Source of the DNA: Granulicella sp.
GTDB lineage: Bacteria; Acidobacteriota; Terriglobia; Terriglobales; Acidobacteriaceae
Direction: 5' to 3'
DNA: 51,465 nt
NCBI GenBank assembly: GCA_003132145.1
Contig: PKWU01000067.1
Coordinates: 1-51,465 of the forward strand
Positions 42,923 to 50,320 of the stretch are shown piece after piece. The notes under the pieces are model-generated. The model worked only from the letters and a program-made list of their open reading frames with translations. It searched no databases and was not told where the DNA came from. The position numbers were made by a program, and so were the translations under genes. How positions within the stretch are numbered: the stretch's first letter is position 1; each line of letters starts with the position of its first letter.

Positions 42923-43285
42923 ATGAGACAGATTGCAAAGGGACTCCTCTGCCTGGGCGTCGCCATGGTCATCGCGGCTGCGGTGGGGTGCACAAAACTG
43001 CCGCCGCCCACTCCGCTGTCGGAGCTGAATCCGCAGCAGATGCGCGGCCACGACGTCTACCAGATACGCTGCGCCCAGTGCCACAACGACCGCACCAACG
43101 AGCCGCTGAACGGCCAGTCGCTGCGCGGCATCTTCAAGAAGCAGTATCTCGAGAGCGGCGCCCCGGCCAACGACGATCGCTTGATGGACGCAATCATCCT
43201 GGGACGGCCCATGATGCCGGCAATGGGACGCGCCATCACTCCCCAGGAGCGCGAAGATCTGCTGGCCTATCTGCATACTTTGTAA
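42923..43285 (+). CDS. Lipoprotein c-type cytochrome, one haem
   Basis: A 120-residue cytochrome. The signal peptide carries a lipobox (AAAVGC, C at ~22), then LSELNPQQMRGHDVYQIRCAQCHNDRTNE with haem site CAQCH and a Met ligand candidate in RPMMPAMGRAIT. Anchored to a periplasmic membrane face. GACAAT (42911-42916) ends 6 bases before the ATG. It sits between two membrane protein genes on the same strand and could hand electrons to or from them. Confidence 0.9.
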   Translation: MRQIAKGLLCLGVAMVIAAAVGCTKLPPPTPLSELNPQQMRGHDVYQIRCAQCHNDRTNEPLNGQSLRGIFKKQYLESGAPANDDRLMDAIILGRPMMPAMGRAITPQEREDLLAYLHTL

Positions 43286-43313
43286 CGAAACCGGTGACTT
43301 GTGAGTGACGGCG

Positions 43314-43682
43314 ATGCCTGAAAACGGAGACCCCTTCAGCAACAAGGGCCAGATGCTGCCGGGAATCGCCGGCGTCTGCATGTTCATGATGTTCATGACC
43401 ATGGTGAACGTGTATGTCGCATTGATGGGCGCGTTCGGCTGGGGCCGGGCAAAGTACGCGATCTTGACGCTTTGCACGCTGCTGGCAATCGGAGTCTTCG
43501 GGCTGCTGCGCCTGCGCAAGTGGGGCTGGGCGCTGGTGACGGCAGGCTGTCTGCTGTTCGCCACCGGAGATTTCTTCTACTTCTCGAAGACCCACACAGC
43601 ATTCTTCCTGGTGCGTGGACTGTTCGTCATGGTGTTCTTTCTCTACCTCGTGCGCCAGGAGACGCGAGAGCATCTTCGCTAG
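43314..43682 (+). CDS. Small four-span membrane protein
   Basis: A 122-residue protein with four spans: LPGIAGVCMFMMFMTMVNVYVALMG, YAILTLCTLLAIGVFGLL, WALVTAGCLLFATGDFFYF and AFFLVRGLFVMVFFLYLV. No family recognised. Start ATG 43314 preferred over GTG 43305. It follows the cytochrome gene by 28 bp and lies before lipA; either a membrane anchor for the cytochrome or unrelated. Confidence 0.75.
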   Translation: MPENGDPFSNKGQMLPGIAGVCMFMMFMTMVNVYVALMGAFGWGRAKYAILTLCTLLAIGVFGLLRLRKWGWALVTAGCLLFATGDFFYFSKTHTAFFLVRGLFVMVFFLYLVRQETREHLR

Positions 43683-43724
43683 CGCCGCCGAGTTGCCAGG
43701 CCGCAGGCGATACAATTTAACTTG

Positions 43725-44663
43725 ATGACGCCGCCAATCGCTGAAGGACTCAACTCGGAGCTTGTGCAGATCGACCTTTCGCCGCGCCGTCCCGTGCGCA
43801 AGCCCGAGTGGCTGAAGGCGCGCGCCCCCGGTGGCGAGACCTTCCACAACCTCAAGAAGCTGGCCCGCGACCTCAACCTGCATACCGTCTGCGAGAGCGC
43901 CCAGTGCCCCAACCTCGGCGAGTGCTGGAACCAGAAGTCGGCCACCTTCATGATGCTCGGCAACCTCTGCACTCGCCGCTGCGGCTTCTGCGCGGTGCCC
44001 AAGGGCAAGCCCGAGCCGATCGACTTCGACGAGCCGCGGCGCGTGGCCCACGCCGTTGCCCAGCTCGGCCTCGCGCACGCCGTCATTACCAGCGTCAATC
44101 GCGACGACGACAACCTCGGCGCCGCACGCGCGTTCGTCGAAGTGATCCGCGAAATTCGCGCACAGGCTCCGGGCTGCCGCGTCGAAGTCCTCACGCCGGA
44201 CTTCCAGGGCGTCGAGGAATCGCTGCGCATGGTCGTAGCCGCGCGACCCGAAATCCTGAACCACAACATCGAGACCGTGCCCCGCCTCTATCGGATTGCC
44301 AAGTCGGGCGGAAGATACGAACGCTCGCTCGAATTCCTCCGCAAGGCCAAGGCCATCGCGACCGAAGCAGGAGAGACGCAGATCACCAAGACCGGCATCA
44401 TCGTCGGTATGGGCGAGGAGATTCACGAGTTGCTCACCGTCTTCCGAGACCTCGCCGACCGGCACGTGGACATCCTCACCATCGGCCAGTATCTGCGCCC
44501 CTCACGCGACCACCTCGTCATGCAGCGCTTCTACACGCCCGATGAATTCACGTTCCTCAAGCACGAAGCCCTCGCCATGGGCTTCCGCCACGTCGAGAGC
44601 GGCCCGCTCGTCCGTTCCAGCTACCACGCCCAGCAGCAAGCCGAGTCGACTGGGCTCGCGTAG
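43725..44663 (+). CDS. lipA: Lipoyl synthase
   Basis: A 312-residue radical SAM enzyme inserting sulfur at C6 and C8 of protein-bound octanoate to make lipoate for pyruvate and 2-oxoglutarate dehydrogenases. It carries both clusters: auxiliary C56, C61, C67 (CESAQCPNLGEC) and radical SAM C82, C86, C89 (CTRRCGFC). C-terminal motifs RPSRDHLVMQRFYTP and GFRHVESGPLVRSSYHA are standard. ATG 43725 is used; TTG 43722 is possible. TACAAT (43711-43716) lies 8 bases upstream and no ribosome site is seen. No lipB is adjacent. Confidence 0.97.
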   Translation: MTPPIAEGLNSELVQIDLSPRRPVRKPEWLKARAPGGETFHNLKKLARDLNLHTVCESAQCPNLGECWNQKSATFMMLGNLCTRRCGFCAVPKGKPEPIDFDEPRRVAHAVAQLGLAHAVITSVNRDDDNLGAARAFVEVIREIRAQAPGCRVEVLTPDFQGVEESLRMVVAARPEILNHNIETVPRLYRIAKSGGRYERSLEFLRKAKAIATEAGETQITKTGIIVGMGEEIHELLTVFRDLADRHVDILTIGQYLRPSRDHLVMQRFYTPDEFTFLKHEALAMGFRHVESGPLVRSSYHAQQQAESTGLA

Positions 44664-44716
44664 CGTACAGCACGGCCCATGCGATGACACCGGCCAGCGC
44701 GTTTCGTGACATCCTC

Positions 44717-44749
44717 TTGACAACCGCTTGGCGAAGGTTCATTTACACT
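44717..44749 (+). promoter_or_regulatory. Candidate promoter of the SnoaL-like gene
   Basis: Perfect TTGACA (44717-44722) followed by TTTACA or TACACT (44742-44749). The spacer is 19-21 bases, longer than ideal. The transcript would start near 44755, before the ribosome site GAGG and ATG 44771. Confidence 0.45.
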
Positions 44750-44770
44750 CTTCGCACGCGAGGTGTCGGC

Positions 44771-45283
44771 ATGATCGGCAATCGGTTGGAGGATAGATTG
44801 AGGATGGCGAGGATCGCGCGGTCGTCGATAACATACGCACTTGCACTGGTGCTGCTGCTTGCCGTTGGCGGAACCGCTCCTGCGCAGAAGGATGACACTC
44901 TCCACACCGCGTCGCGCACGGAACTCGACGTCGTCAAAGTGGTGTTGGCGCAGGAGAAGGCCTGGAACGCCGGCGACCTCGATGGTTTCGTGAAGGGATA
45001 CAAGGACTCGCCCGACACCCTCTTCATCGGCAACCAGATATCGAAGGGCTACGCGCACATCGTGGAAGACTACAAGCACCTGTACTTCACACGCGCGTCC
45101 ATGGGAACAGTCACGTTTTCCGAACTGGAGGCGCATCCGTTGGACGACACGTTCGCCATCTGCCTCGGCAAGTACCACCTGGACCGCTCCAAGAAGGAAG
45201 GCGGGCCGGCCGACGGCGTCTTCTCCCTCGTGCTCGAAAAAACCGACCAGGGCTGGAAGATCATCCTCGACCACCGGACCTAG
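44771..45283 (+). CDS. Secreted SnoaL/DUF4440-like protein
   Basis: A 170-residue protein. ATG 44771 has GAGG 8 bases upstream and gives a signal peptide ending near TAPAQ; ATG 44804 is an alternative. The mature part has the NTF2-like pattern VVLAQEKAWNAGDLDGFVKGY, YAHIVEDYKHLYF, then VFSLVLEKTDQGWKIILDHRT. DUF4440 domains include ketosteroid-isomerase-like folds; substrate unknown. Convergent with frr, 3 bp apart. Confidence 0.85.
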   Translation: MIGNRLEDRLRMARIARSSITYALALVLLLAVGGTAPAQKDDTLHTASRTELDVVKVVLAQEKAWNAGDLDGFVKGYKDSPDTLFIGNQISKGYAHIVEDYKHLYFTRASMGTVTFSELEAHPLDDTFAICLGKYHLDRSKKEGGPADGVFSLVLEKTDQGWKIILDHRT

Positions 45284-45286
45284 CTC

Positions 45287-45871
45287 TCAGACCGTCAGAA
45301 TTTCCTTCTCCTTGGCCTTGAACAGTTCGTCCACCCGCTTGATCTCCACATCCGTCAGTTGCTGAATCTCATCATTCGCCCGCTTCTCGTCATCCGCCGA
45401 GATCAGCTTGTCCTTCGCGGCCTTCTTCACCTGGTCATTGCCGTCGCGGCGAATGTTGCGGATCGCAGTCTTGTGGTCTTCCGCCACTCCCGCAAGGTGC
45501 TTCACCGCCTCTTTGCGCCGCTCTTCCGTCATCGGGGGCACAGGCACGCGGATCACCTTGCCGTCGTGCATCGGGTTGAAGCCCAGGTTGCTGGTGCGGA
45601 TCGCCTTCTCGATCGGGGCAACCATCGTCATCTCCCACGGCGAGACCAGGATCAGTTGCGCCTCCGGGGTCGAAATCTGGGCAACCTGCGAGATGGGCGT
45701 GTCCGTCCCGTAATAGTCCACCTTCACCTGGTCGAGCATGTGTACGCTCGCGCGGCCGGTGCGGGTCGAAAGCAGGTTCGCCCGAAAATCCTCAACCGTC
45801 CTCTCCATACGCGCCTTCAACTGCGTATGCACATCCTTCAACGCCACAATACTCGCCATCGTCGATGCCAT
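45287..45871 (-). CDS. frr: Ribosome recycling factor
   Basis: A 194-residue protein that splits post-termination ribosomes with EF-G. The helical arm and hinge motifs are present: LLSTRTGRASVHMLDQVKVDYYG, ISTPEAQLILVSPWEMTMVAPIEKAI, TEERRKEAVKHL and RNIRRDGNDQVKKAAKD. Slightly longer N-terminus than E. coli RRF (185). GGAGG lies upstream on the minus strand. It is usually next to pyrH; here the neighbour upstream is a repeat-rich gap, so its upstream linkage is lost. Confidence 0.97.
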   Translation of the reverse strand: MASTMASIVALKDVHTQLKARMERTVEDFRANLLSTRTGRASVHMLDQVKVDYYGTDTPISQVAQISTPEAQLILVSPWEMTMVAPIEKAIRTSNLGFNPMHDGKVIRVPVPPMTEERRKEAVKHLAGVAEDHKTAIRNIRRDGNDQVKKAAKDKLISADDEKRANDEIQQLTDVEIKRVDELFKAKEKEILTV

Positions 45872-46008
45872 GGTCTATCCGTCCTCCCAAATCGCAATTC
45901 GAAGTCCGTCGTGAATCGTGCGGCTCCGACCTCGCTATTCTACAGAGGTTTAGCGGTTGAGACGGTCCCGAATACCTCCGGCACTCCTGAACAGCCTGCG
46001 GAAAGACC

Positions 46009-46096
46009 CGCCTCTGCGGAAAAACCCGCCTCTGCGAAAAAACCGCCTCTGCGAAAAAACCGCCTCTACGAAAAAATCCGTCTATGCGGAAAATCC
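46009..46096. repeat. Tandem array of 17-18-bp units
   Basis: Five units: CGCCTCTGCGGAAAAACC, two identical CGCCTCTGCGAAAAAAC (46027-46043, 46044-46060), CGCCTCTACGAAAAAATC, CGTCTATGCGGAAAATCC. The order is regular and the drift lies at the ends, so it grew by slippage or unequal exchange. Upstream 45991-46008 may be a decayed unit. Confidence 0.85.
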
Positions 46097-46110
46097 GGTT
46101 TCTGAGATAG

Positions 46111-46185
46111 GCCGGGACTTCAGTCCCGGCACAACGGTTGCAGCATCAGCATGGGCTTTAGCCCCTGGGACATGCTTTCGGCCTG
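46111..46185. repeat. Two-hairpin composite repeat, copy 1
   Basis: Hairpin 1: GCCGGGACTTCAGTCCCGGC (46111-46130, 9-bp arms, TC centre). Hairpin 2: GGGCTTTAGCCC (46153-46164), then CTGGGACATGCTTTC. The copy at 49962-50029 has the same order and spacing. Confidence 0.75.
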
Positions 46186-46311
46186 AAAACCAACTTTTCC
46201 GCAACCTCTGAATGCCCGATCCATCCGCCCACGTCCTCTTTTGGGCCTGCGTGCGAAAAGTTACCATAGTTCGATTGACAGGCCCCGGACCCGGCAGCAT
46301 AGGCTTAACCC

Positions 46312-46524
46312 GTGAACGTCGAACTGAGTTACGAGCAGCGCGCGCGGGTCGAACTTATTTCAATCCACACCGGGAAATCGCCCGCCCAGGTTCTCGTCGA
46401 CGCAGCGCAGTTTCTGTTCAATTGCGACGCGGACTACTTCCCGCCGTGGCGACCGGCTCCAACCCAAAAGTTCCTCCCCGAAGAGGAACTCGAGGCGAGG
46501 TTCGCGCAAATCCTCCCCCGCTGA
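46312..46524 (+). CDS. Small hypothetical protein, 70 aa
   Basis: Starts at GTG 46312. Reads MNVELSYEQRARVELISIHTGKSPAQVLVDAAQFLFNCD, a compact helix-turn-helix-like antitoxin-sized N-terminus, followed by a Pro-rich and acidic tail. No partner toxin is adjacent. Coding character is reasonable but family is unknown; it sits between the composite repeat and mltG. Confidence 0.5.
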   Translation: MNVELSYEQRARVELISIHTGKSPAQVLVDAAQFLFNCDADYFPPWRPAPTQKFLPEEELEARFAQILPR

Positions 46525-46732
46525 AACGAAGCCGATCCCAACCTGGGGCTGCCGTGCGCCTGCTTCAGCGCCGACCCCATCAGAGATGCTCCCCTGCATC
46601 TACCGATTCGTGCCCGTGCCGGCGCCGCATGCAATCCCCAGACCAGCACCGTAAAATGAATCAAGACGTCTAACCGGACAGTCGACCCATCCGAACGCTT
46701 GCTCTTCGCAATCGAGAGACGAAAGGCCCGGC

Positions 46733-47794
46733 TTGAAGTTTTTCGCATTCCTGCTGCTCATTGCGCTCATCTGCGCCGCCCTCGCGGCCTACATGATCTA
46801 TGCCCCCATCGGCCCGGCCGCAGGCACCTCCGACGACCAGGCCACCTACGTCGACATCGCCCCCGGCACCGGAACCCAGGCCATCGCCACCCAACTCGAA
46901 CAAGCTGGAGTCGTACGCAGCCGCTACGCCTTCGACCTCCTCCGCGCCGTCAAGGGCGGCAAGCTCATCGCCGGCGAGTACCGCTTCAACCACCCCGCGC
47001 CCGCCACCGAAGTCTATGCGCGAATGGTCCTCGGCGATATCTACACCCGTCCGCTCACCATCCCCGAGGGCTACAACATCTTCGAGATCGCCCAGGCCGT
47101 AGAGGCGGCCGGCTTCGGCTCCGGCGACGCATTCCTGGCTGCCGAGCGCAGCCAGACCGCCCTCATCGCCGATCTCTCGCCCAACGCCCCCTCGCTCGAA
47201 GGCTACCTCTTCCCCGACACCTACCGCTTCGCCCGCCATATCGCGCCCGACCAAATCCTAGCCGCCATGGTCAAGCGCTACCGCCAGGTCACCGCCCAGC
47301 TCGGCCTCGCCGCCGATCCCGCCACGAGCATTCCCCGCACCGTCATCCTCGCCTCGCTGGTTGAAAAGGAGGTCAGCCATGAATCGGAGCGCCCACTCGT
47401 CGCCGGCGTCTTCCAAAACCGCCTCGCCCAGAACATGCCGCTGGCCACTGACCCCAGCGTCATCTACGCCGCCCTGCTCGAAGACCGCTATCGCGGAGCC
47501 ATCTACGCCTCCGACCTCCAGGCCGATTCGCCCTATAACACCTATCGCCACACCGGCTTGCCTCCGGGCCCCATCTGCAACCCCGGAGTCGCCTCGCTCA
47601 AAGCCGCAATCGCCCCCGCGAGCACCGACTATCTCTACTTCGTCGCCGACGCCCAGGGCCACAGCCGCTTCTCCGCCACGCTCAAAGAGCACGCCCAGCA
47701 GGTACAAACCTACCGCCGCGCCGTGGGTCAACCAACCCCCCAGCCGCCCGCCCGCACTCCCCCCCGCACTCCTCATCGCACGCATCGAAAATAG
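46733..47794 (+). CDS. mltG: Endolytic murein transglycosylase
   Basis: A 353-residue enzyme cutting nascent glycan strands to end synthesis. TTG 46733 gives the N-terminal span (FAFLLLIALICAALAAYMIY); later starts would lose it. It has a LysM-like start (GTQAIATQLEQAGVV), then the YceG domain with catalytic E211 in ASLVEKEVSHESER and NTYRHTGLPPGPICNPG. The tail is Pro/Arg-rich. Usually linked to tmk or pyrimidine genes elsewhere; here it stands before a lipoprotein gene. Confidence 0.95.
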   Translation: MKFFAFLLLIALICAALAAYMIYAPIGPAAGTSDDQATYVDIAPGTGTQAIATQLEQAGVVRSRYAFDLLRAVKGGKLIAGEYRFNHPAPATEVYARMVLGDIYTRPLTIPEGYNIFEIAQAVEAAGFGSGDAFLAAERSQTALIADLSPNAPSLEGYLFPDTYRFARHIAPDQILAAMVKRYRQVTAQLGLAADPATSIPRTVILASLVEKEVSHESERPLVAGVFQNRLAQNMPLATDPSVIYAALLEDRYRGAIYASDLQADSPYNTYRHTGLPPGPICNPGVASLKAAIAPASTDYLYFVADAQGHSRFSATLKEHAQQVQTYRRAVGQPTPQPPARTPPRTPHRTHRK

Positions 47795-47902
47795 GTTCGA
47801 AGCCTCCGCCCCTCCCATCGCATCTAATTCATATCGCAGAGCGTATTGTCGCCCCCGGCCCCTGCATCAGCCCGCAGCCAGATATACTTGAAGTTTGTGC
47901 TC

Positions 47903-48850
47903 ATGAGGATAAGAAAAGCCTTCGCCGTAGGACTGCTCGCACTCACTCCGGCTCTCACCGGATGTCTGGTGCATACCCACAGCGTCCTGAAGGCGCGGCC
48001 CCCGGAGATCGTCTACGGCGCCTCTCTCGACCAGCTTCTCAAGCAGGTCGACGATCGCTACTCCGCTTTCAATAGCATGACCGGCTTCGTCCAGGTGGTC
48101 GCCTGCACCGGCGGCTCCCGCAAGGGCGAAGTGACCTGCTACCCCGCGTTCACCGGCTTCATCATCATCAGCAAGCCGGAAGACATTGTCGTGCGCCTGC
48201 AAGTGCCGCTGCTGGGCGGCGAGGCGCTGAATATGGTCTCCGACGGCAAGAACTTCAAGATGATCATCCGCTACGAGAGCTGCGCCATCGTCGGCTCCGA
48301 CGTGGTGACCAACACCTCCCAGAAGGGCCTCTACGCCCTCCGCCCCGGCGTCATTCTCGACTCCCTGATGATCCAGCCGCGCGAGGACGACCAACTCGTC
48401 GCCTTGACCCAGGACAGCCGCACCATCCCCGACCCCAAGAAATCGAAAGGCCTCATCGAGGAGCCGGACTACGAACTTCAGTTCCTCTCCCAGCCGGAGG
48501 GCAAGGTCGCCAGGTCCCTGCGCGTCATTCACATCGGCCGCGCCAGCCTGCTGCCCTACCGCCAGGACATCTACAACTCCGACGGCAAGGTCGAAACCCA
48601 GGCCGACTACAGCGCCTACCAGAAGTTCGGTGACGTCAACTTCCCCTCGAAGATCGTCATCCAGCGCCCGCTCGACGAGCTCAGCCTCACCATCACTCTG
48701 AACAAGAAGACCAGCTTCAACAAGACGCTGCCCGCCGACCAGTTCAATCTGCCGCCAGTCCCCGCCAACTACGCCATCCAGAACATGGACGACCCGGTCA
48801 GCGCTGCGACAAACCCGTGCGGAGCGCATGCGCCGCAATCGAAGCATTGA
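47903..48850 (+). CDS. LolB/DUF4292-like lipoprotein
   Basis: A 315-residue lipoprotein: MRIRKAFAVGLLALTPALTGC with lipobox LTGC, then a beta-rich domain (SLDQLLKQVDDRYSAFNSMTGFVQV, ITKPEDI-like IISKPEDIVVRLQVPLLGGEALNMVSDGKNFKMII) of the LolA/LolB/DUF4292 type, and a strand-rich C-terminus. It may help place lipids or lipoproteins in the outer membrane. TATACT (47883-47888) lies just upstream; GTG 47897 is an alternative start. The last 53 bases overlap the convergent Gfo/Idh/MocA gene. Confidence 0.8.
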   Translation: MRIRKAFAVGLLALTPALTGCLVHTHSVLKARPPEIVYGASLDQLLKQVDDRYSAFNSMTGFVQVVACTGGSRKGEVTCYPAFTGFIIISKPEDIVVRLQVPLLGGEALNMVSDGKNFKMIIRYESCAIVGSDVVTNTSQKGLYALRPGVILDSLMIQPREDDQLVALTQDSRTIPDPKKSKGLIEEPDYELQFLSQPEGKVARSLRVIHIGRASLLPYRQDIYNSDGKVETQADYSAYQKFGDVNFPSKIVIQRPLDELSLTITLNKKTSFNKTLPADQFNLPPVPANYAIQNMDDPVSAATNPCGAHAPQSKH

Positions 48851-49871
48851 TCTCCAGCGCCAGCGCCAGCGCGTCCCGGCCATCCTCCACCGTCACCACC
48901 GGCTCCGTCCGCTCCCGCACCGCCTCCACAAACGCCTCAATCTCCAGCCGCAGCGGCTCCCCCGCCTCCACCGGAACCTTGCTCAGCGACATCCCCGCCG
49001 AAGGATGACCGTCCCCGCCAGCGCCTGCCAGCGCCGCCAGCTTCGCTAGCTGCGCCAGATCAAGCCCCGCCGCCGCGGTCACGTCAATCATCAACAAATC
49101 CTGCCGCGCGAAGTCCAGCGATAAATATTGGTGCGGCTGAAAAAAACGCATCTTCCTCACCCGCTCCGTACTCACCCGGCTGGCCGTAAAGTTCGCAACG
49201 CATCCATTCTCAAACTCCAGCCGCACATTCGCGATGTCCACCTTCCGCGACAGCACCGGCAGCCCCACCGCGCGCACCTCGCGCACCGGCTGCCCTACCA
49301 GCTTCATCACAATGTCCAGATCGTGGATCATCAGATCCAGCACCACATCCACATCCAGCGATCGCGGCGTAAACACGCTCAGCCGATGCACCTCAAAAAA
49401 CATCGGCCGGTTCAGCAGCGCGCGCACCGCCCGTACCGCCGGATTGAACCGCTCAAGGTGCCCCACCTGCACCACTCGGCCCAGCTCGCGCGCCAGCCCG
49501 ACAATCTCGTCCGCCTCGGCCAGGCTACCCGCCAGCGGCTTCTCGATCAGCAGGTCGATCCCGCACGCCATCAGCTCGCGCGCGCACGCCGCATGATGCA
49601 CCGTCGGCACGCACACCGACGCCGCATCCACGCGTTTCAACTCCGCCCGCGCCACCGCCATGCAATCTGCAATCGTCGCGAAGCCCCGCACCCCATACTG
49701 CTTCTCAGCAGCCGCCCGCGCAGCCTCGTTCGGATCGATCACCGCCACCAGCTCAACCGGAAACCCCGCCTGCTCCAACTCGCGATAAACCCGCAGATGG
49801 TTCCGCCCGAACGCCCCCGCGCCCACCACCGCCACCCGCAAGGGTCCCGAACCCGCCCCGAAAGCCGTCAT
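48798..49871 (-). CDS. Gfo/Idh/MocA-family NAD(P)-dependent oxidoreductase
   Basis: A 357-residue sugar-type dehydrogenase. The Rossmann start VAVVGAGAFGRNHLRVY, then CVPTVHHAACARELMACGIDLLIEKPLAG with the EKP Lys, and the His-Asp region VLDLMIHDLDIV are diagnostic. The sequence around VGHLERFNPAV and SLDVDVVLDLMIHD resembles the UDP-GlcNAc 3-dehydrogenase (GnnA) group, which would fit lipid A synthesis, but no lpx gene is in the window, so the substrate is uncertain. Overlaps the lipoprotein gene tail-to-tail. Confidence 0.92.
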   Translation of the reverse strand: MTAFGAGSGPLRVAVVGAGAFGRNHLRVYRELEQAGFPVELVAVIDPNEAARAAAEKQYGVRGFATIADCMAVARAELKRVDAASVCVPTVHHAACARELMACGIDLLIEKPLAGSLAEADEIVGLARELGRVVQVGHLERFNPAVRAVRALLNRPMFFEVHRLSVFTPRSLDVDVVLDLMIHDLDIVMKLVGQPVREVRAVGLPVLSRKVDIANVRLEFENGCVANFTASRVSTERVRKMRFFQPHQYLSLDFARQDLLMIDVTAAAGLDLAQLAKLAALAGAGGDGHPSAGMSLSKVPVEAGEPLRLEIEAFVEAVRERTEPVVTVEDGRDALALALEINASIAAHALRTGLSQR

Positions 49872-49961
49872 CTCGACCCAGCCTCACCGGTGCAAAGCGT
49901 GCGCAAGATTCCGATCTTGCTTAAAAATGCGAGTGCACCCGCGCCGTATGTCTTGCTTAAG

Positions 49962-50029
49962 GGCACGGGTTCACCCGTGCCGTAAACGCTGCTTTCGCAA
50001 TACGGCTTTAGCCGCTGAGGTACGCTTTC
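49962..50029. repeat. Two-hairpin composite repeat, copy 2
   Basis: Hairpin 1: arms GGCACGGGT and ACCCGTGCC (49962-49970, 49973-49981) with TC centre. Hairpin 2: CGGCTTTAGCCG (50003-50014), then CTGAGGTACGCTTTC. From hairpin 2 onward 21 of 27 bases match copy 1. Confidence 0.75.
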
Positions 50030-50044
50030 CTTCGCTGACTCCAC

Positions 50045-50254
50045 TTACTTCACCGGAGCCTCAACCGCCTTACGGCACCGCCCATACAACTCCAGCAGTT
50101 CCGTCACCTGGTCCTCCGGCTTGGACGACGCCGTCACGCCGAATCCAGTCCCACCCACAGCCTTCGTGCCCACATGCGCCTGCGCCGCCACAAACTTCAG
50201 CAGATCCAGCGCAATGTCTTCCGTGCGGCGAGCCGCATTGTTCCCTTCACTCAT
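50045..50254 (-). CDS. Small hypothetical protein, 69 aa
   Basis: ATG 50254 has GAGGGG upstream on the minus strand, giving MSEGNNAARRTEDIALDLLKFVAAQAHVG, mostly helical, and a C-terminal helix (EDQVTELLELYGRCRKAV). Well-formed start and steady composition favour a real gene. The frame to 50302 adds an unlikely leader. It lies 66 bp after alr on the same strand and could be its operon partner. No family recognised. Confidence 0.6.
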   Translation of the reverse strand: MSEGNNAARRTEDIALDLLKFVAAQAHVGTKAVGGTGFGVTASSKPEDQVTELLELYGRCRKAVEAPVK

Positions 50255-50320
50255 TTGAAAAGCCCCTCTCATGCCAGACCCGATGTTAACGGCCAGCCCC
50301 ACCCCGAAGCAAATCGACCT

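Noticed and set aside
46009..46096. Possible CRISPR array
   Set aside because: Units are contiguous 17-18-bp repeats with no unique spacers, and there are no cas genes in the window.
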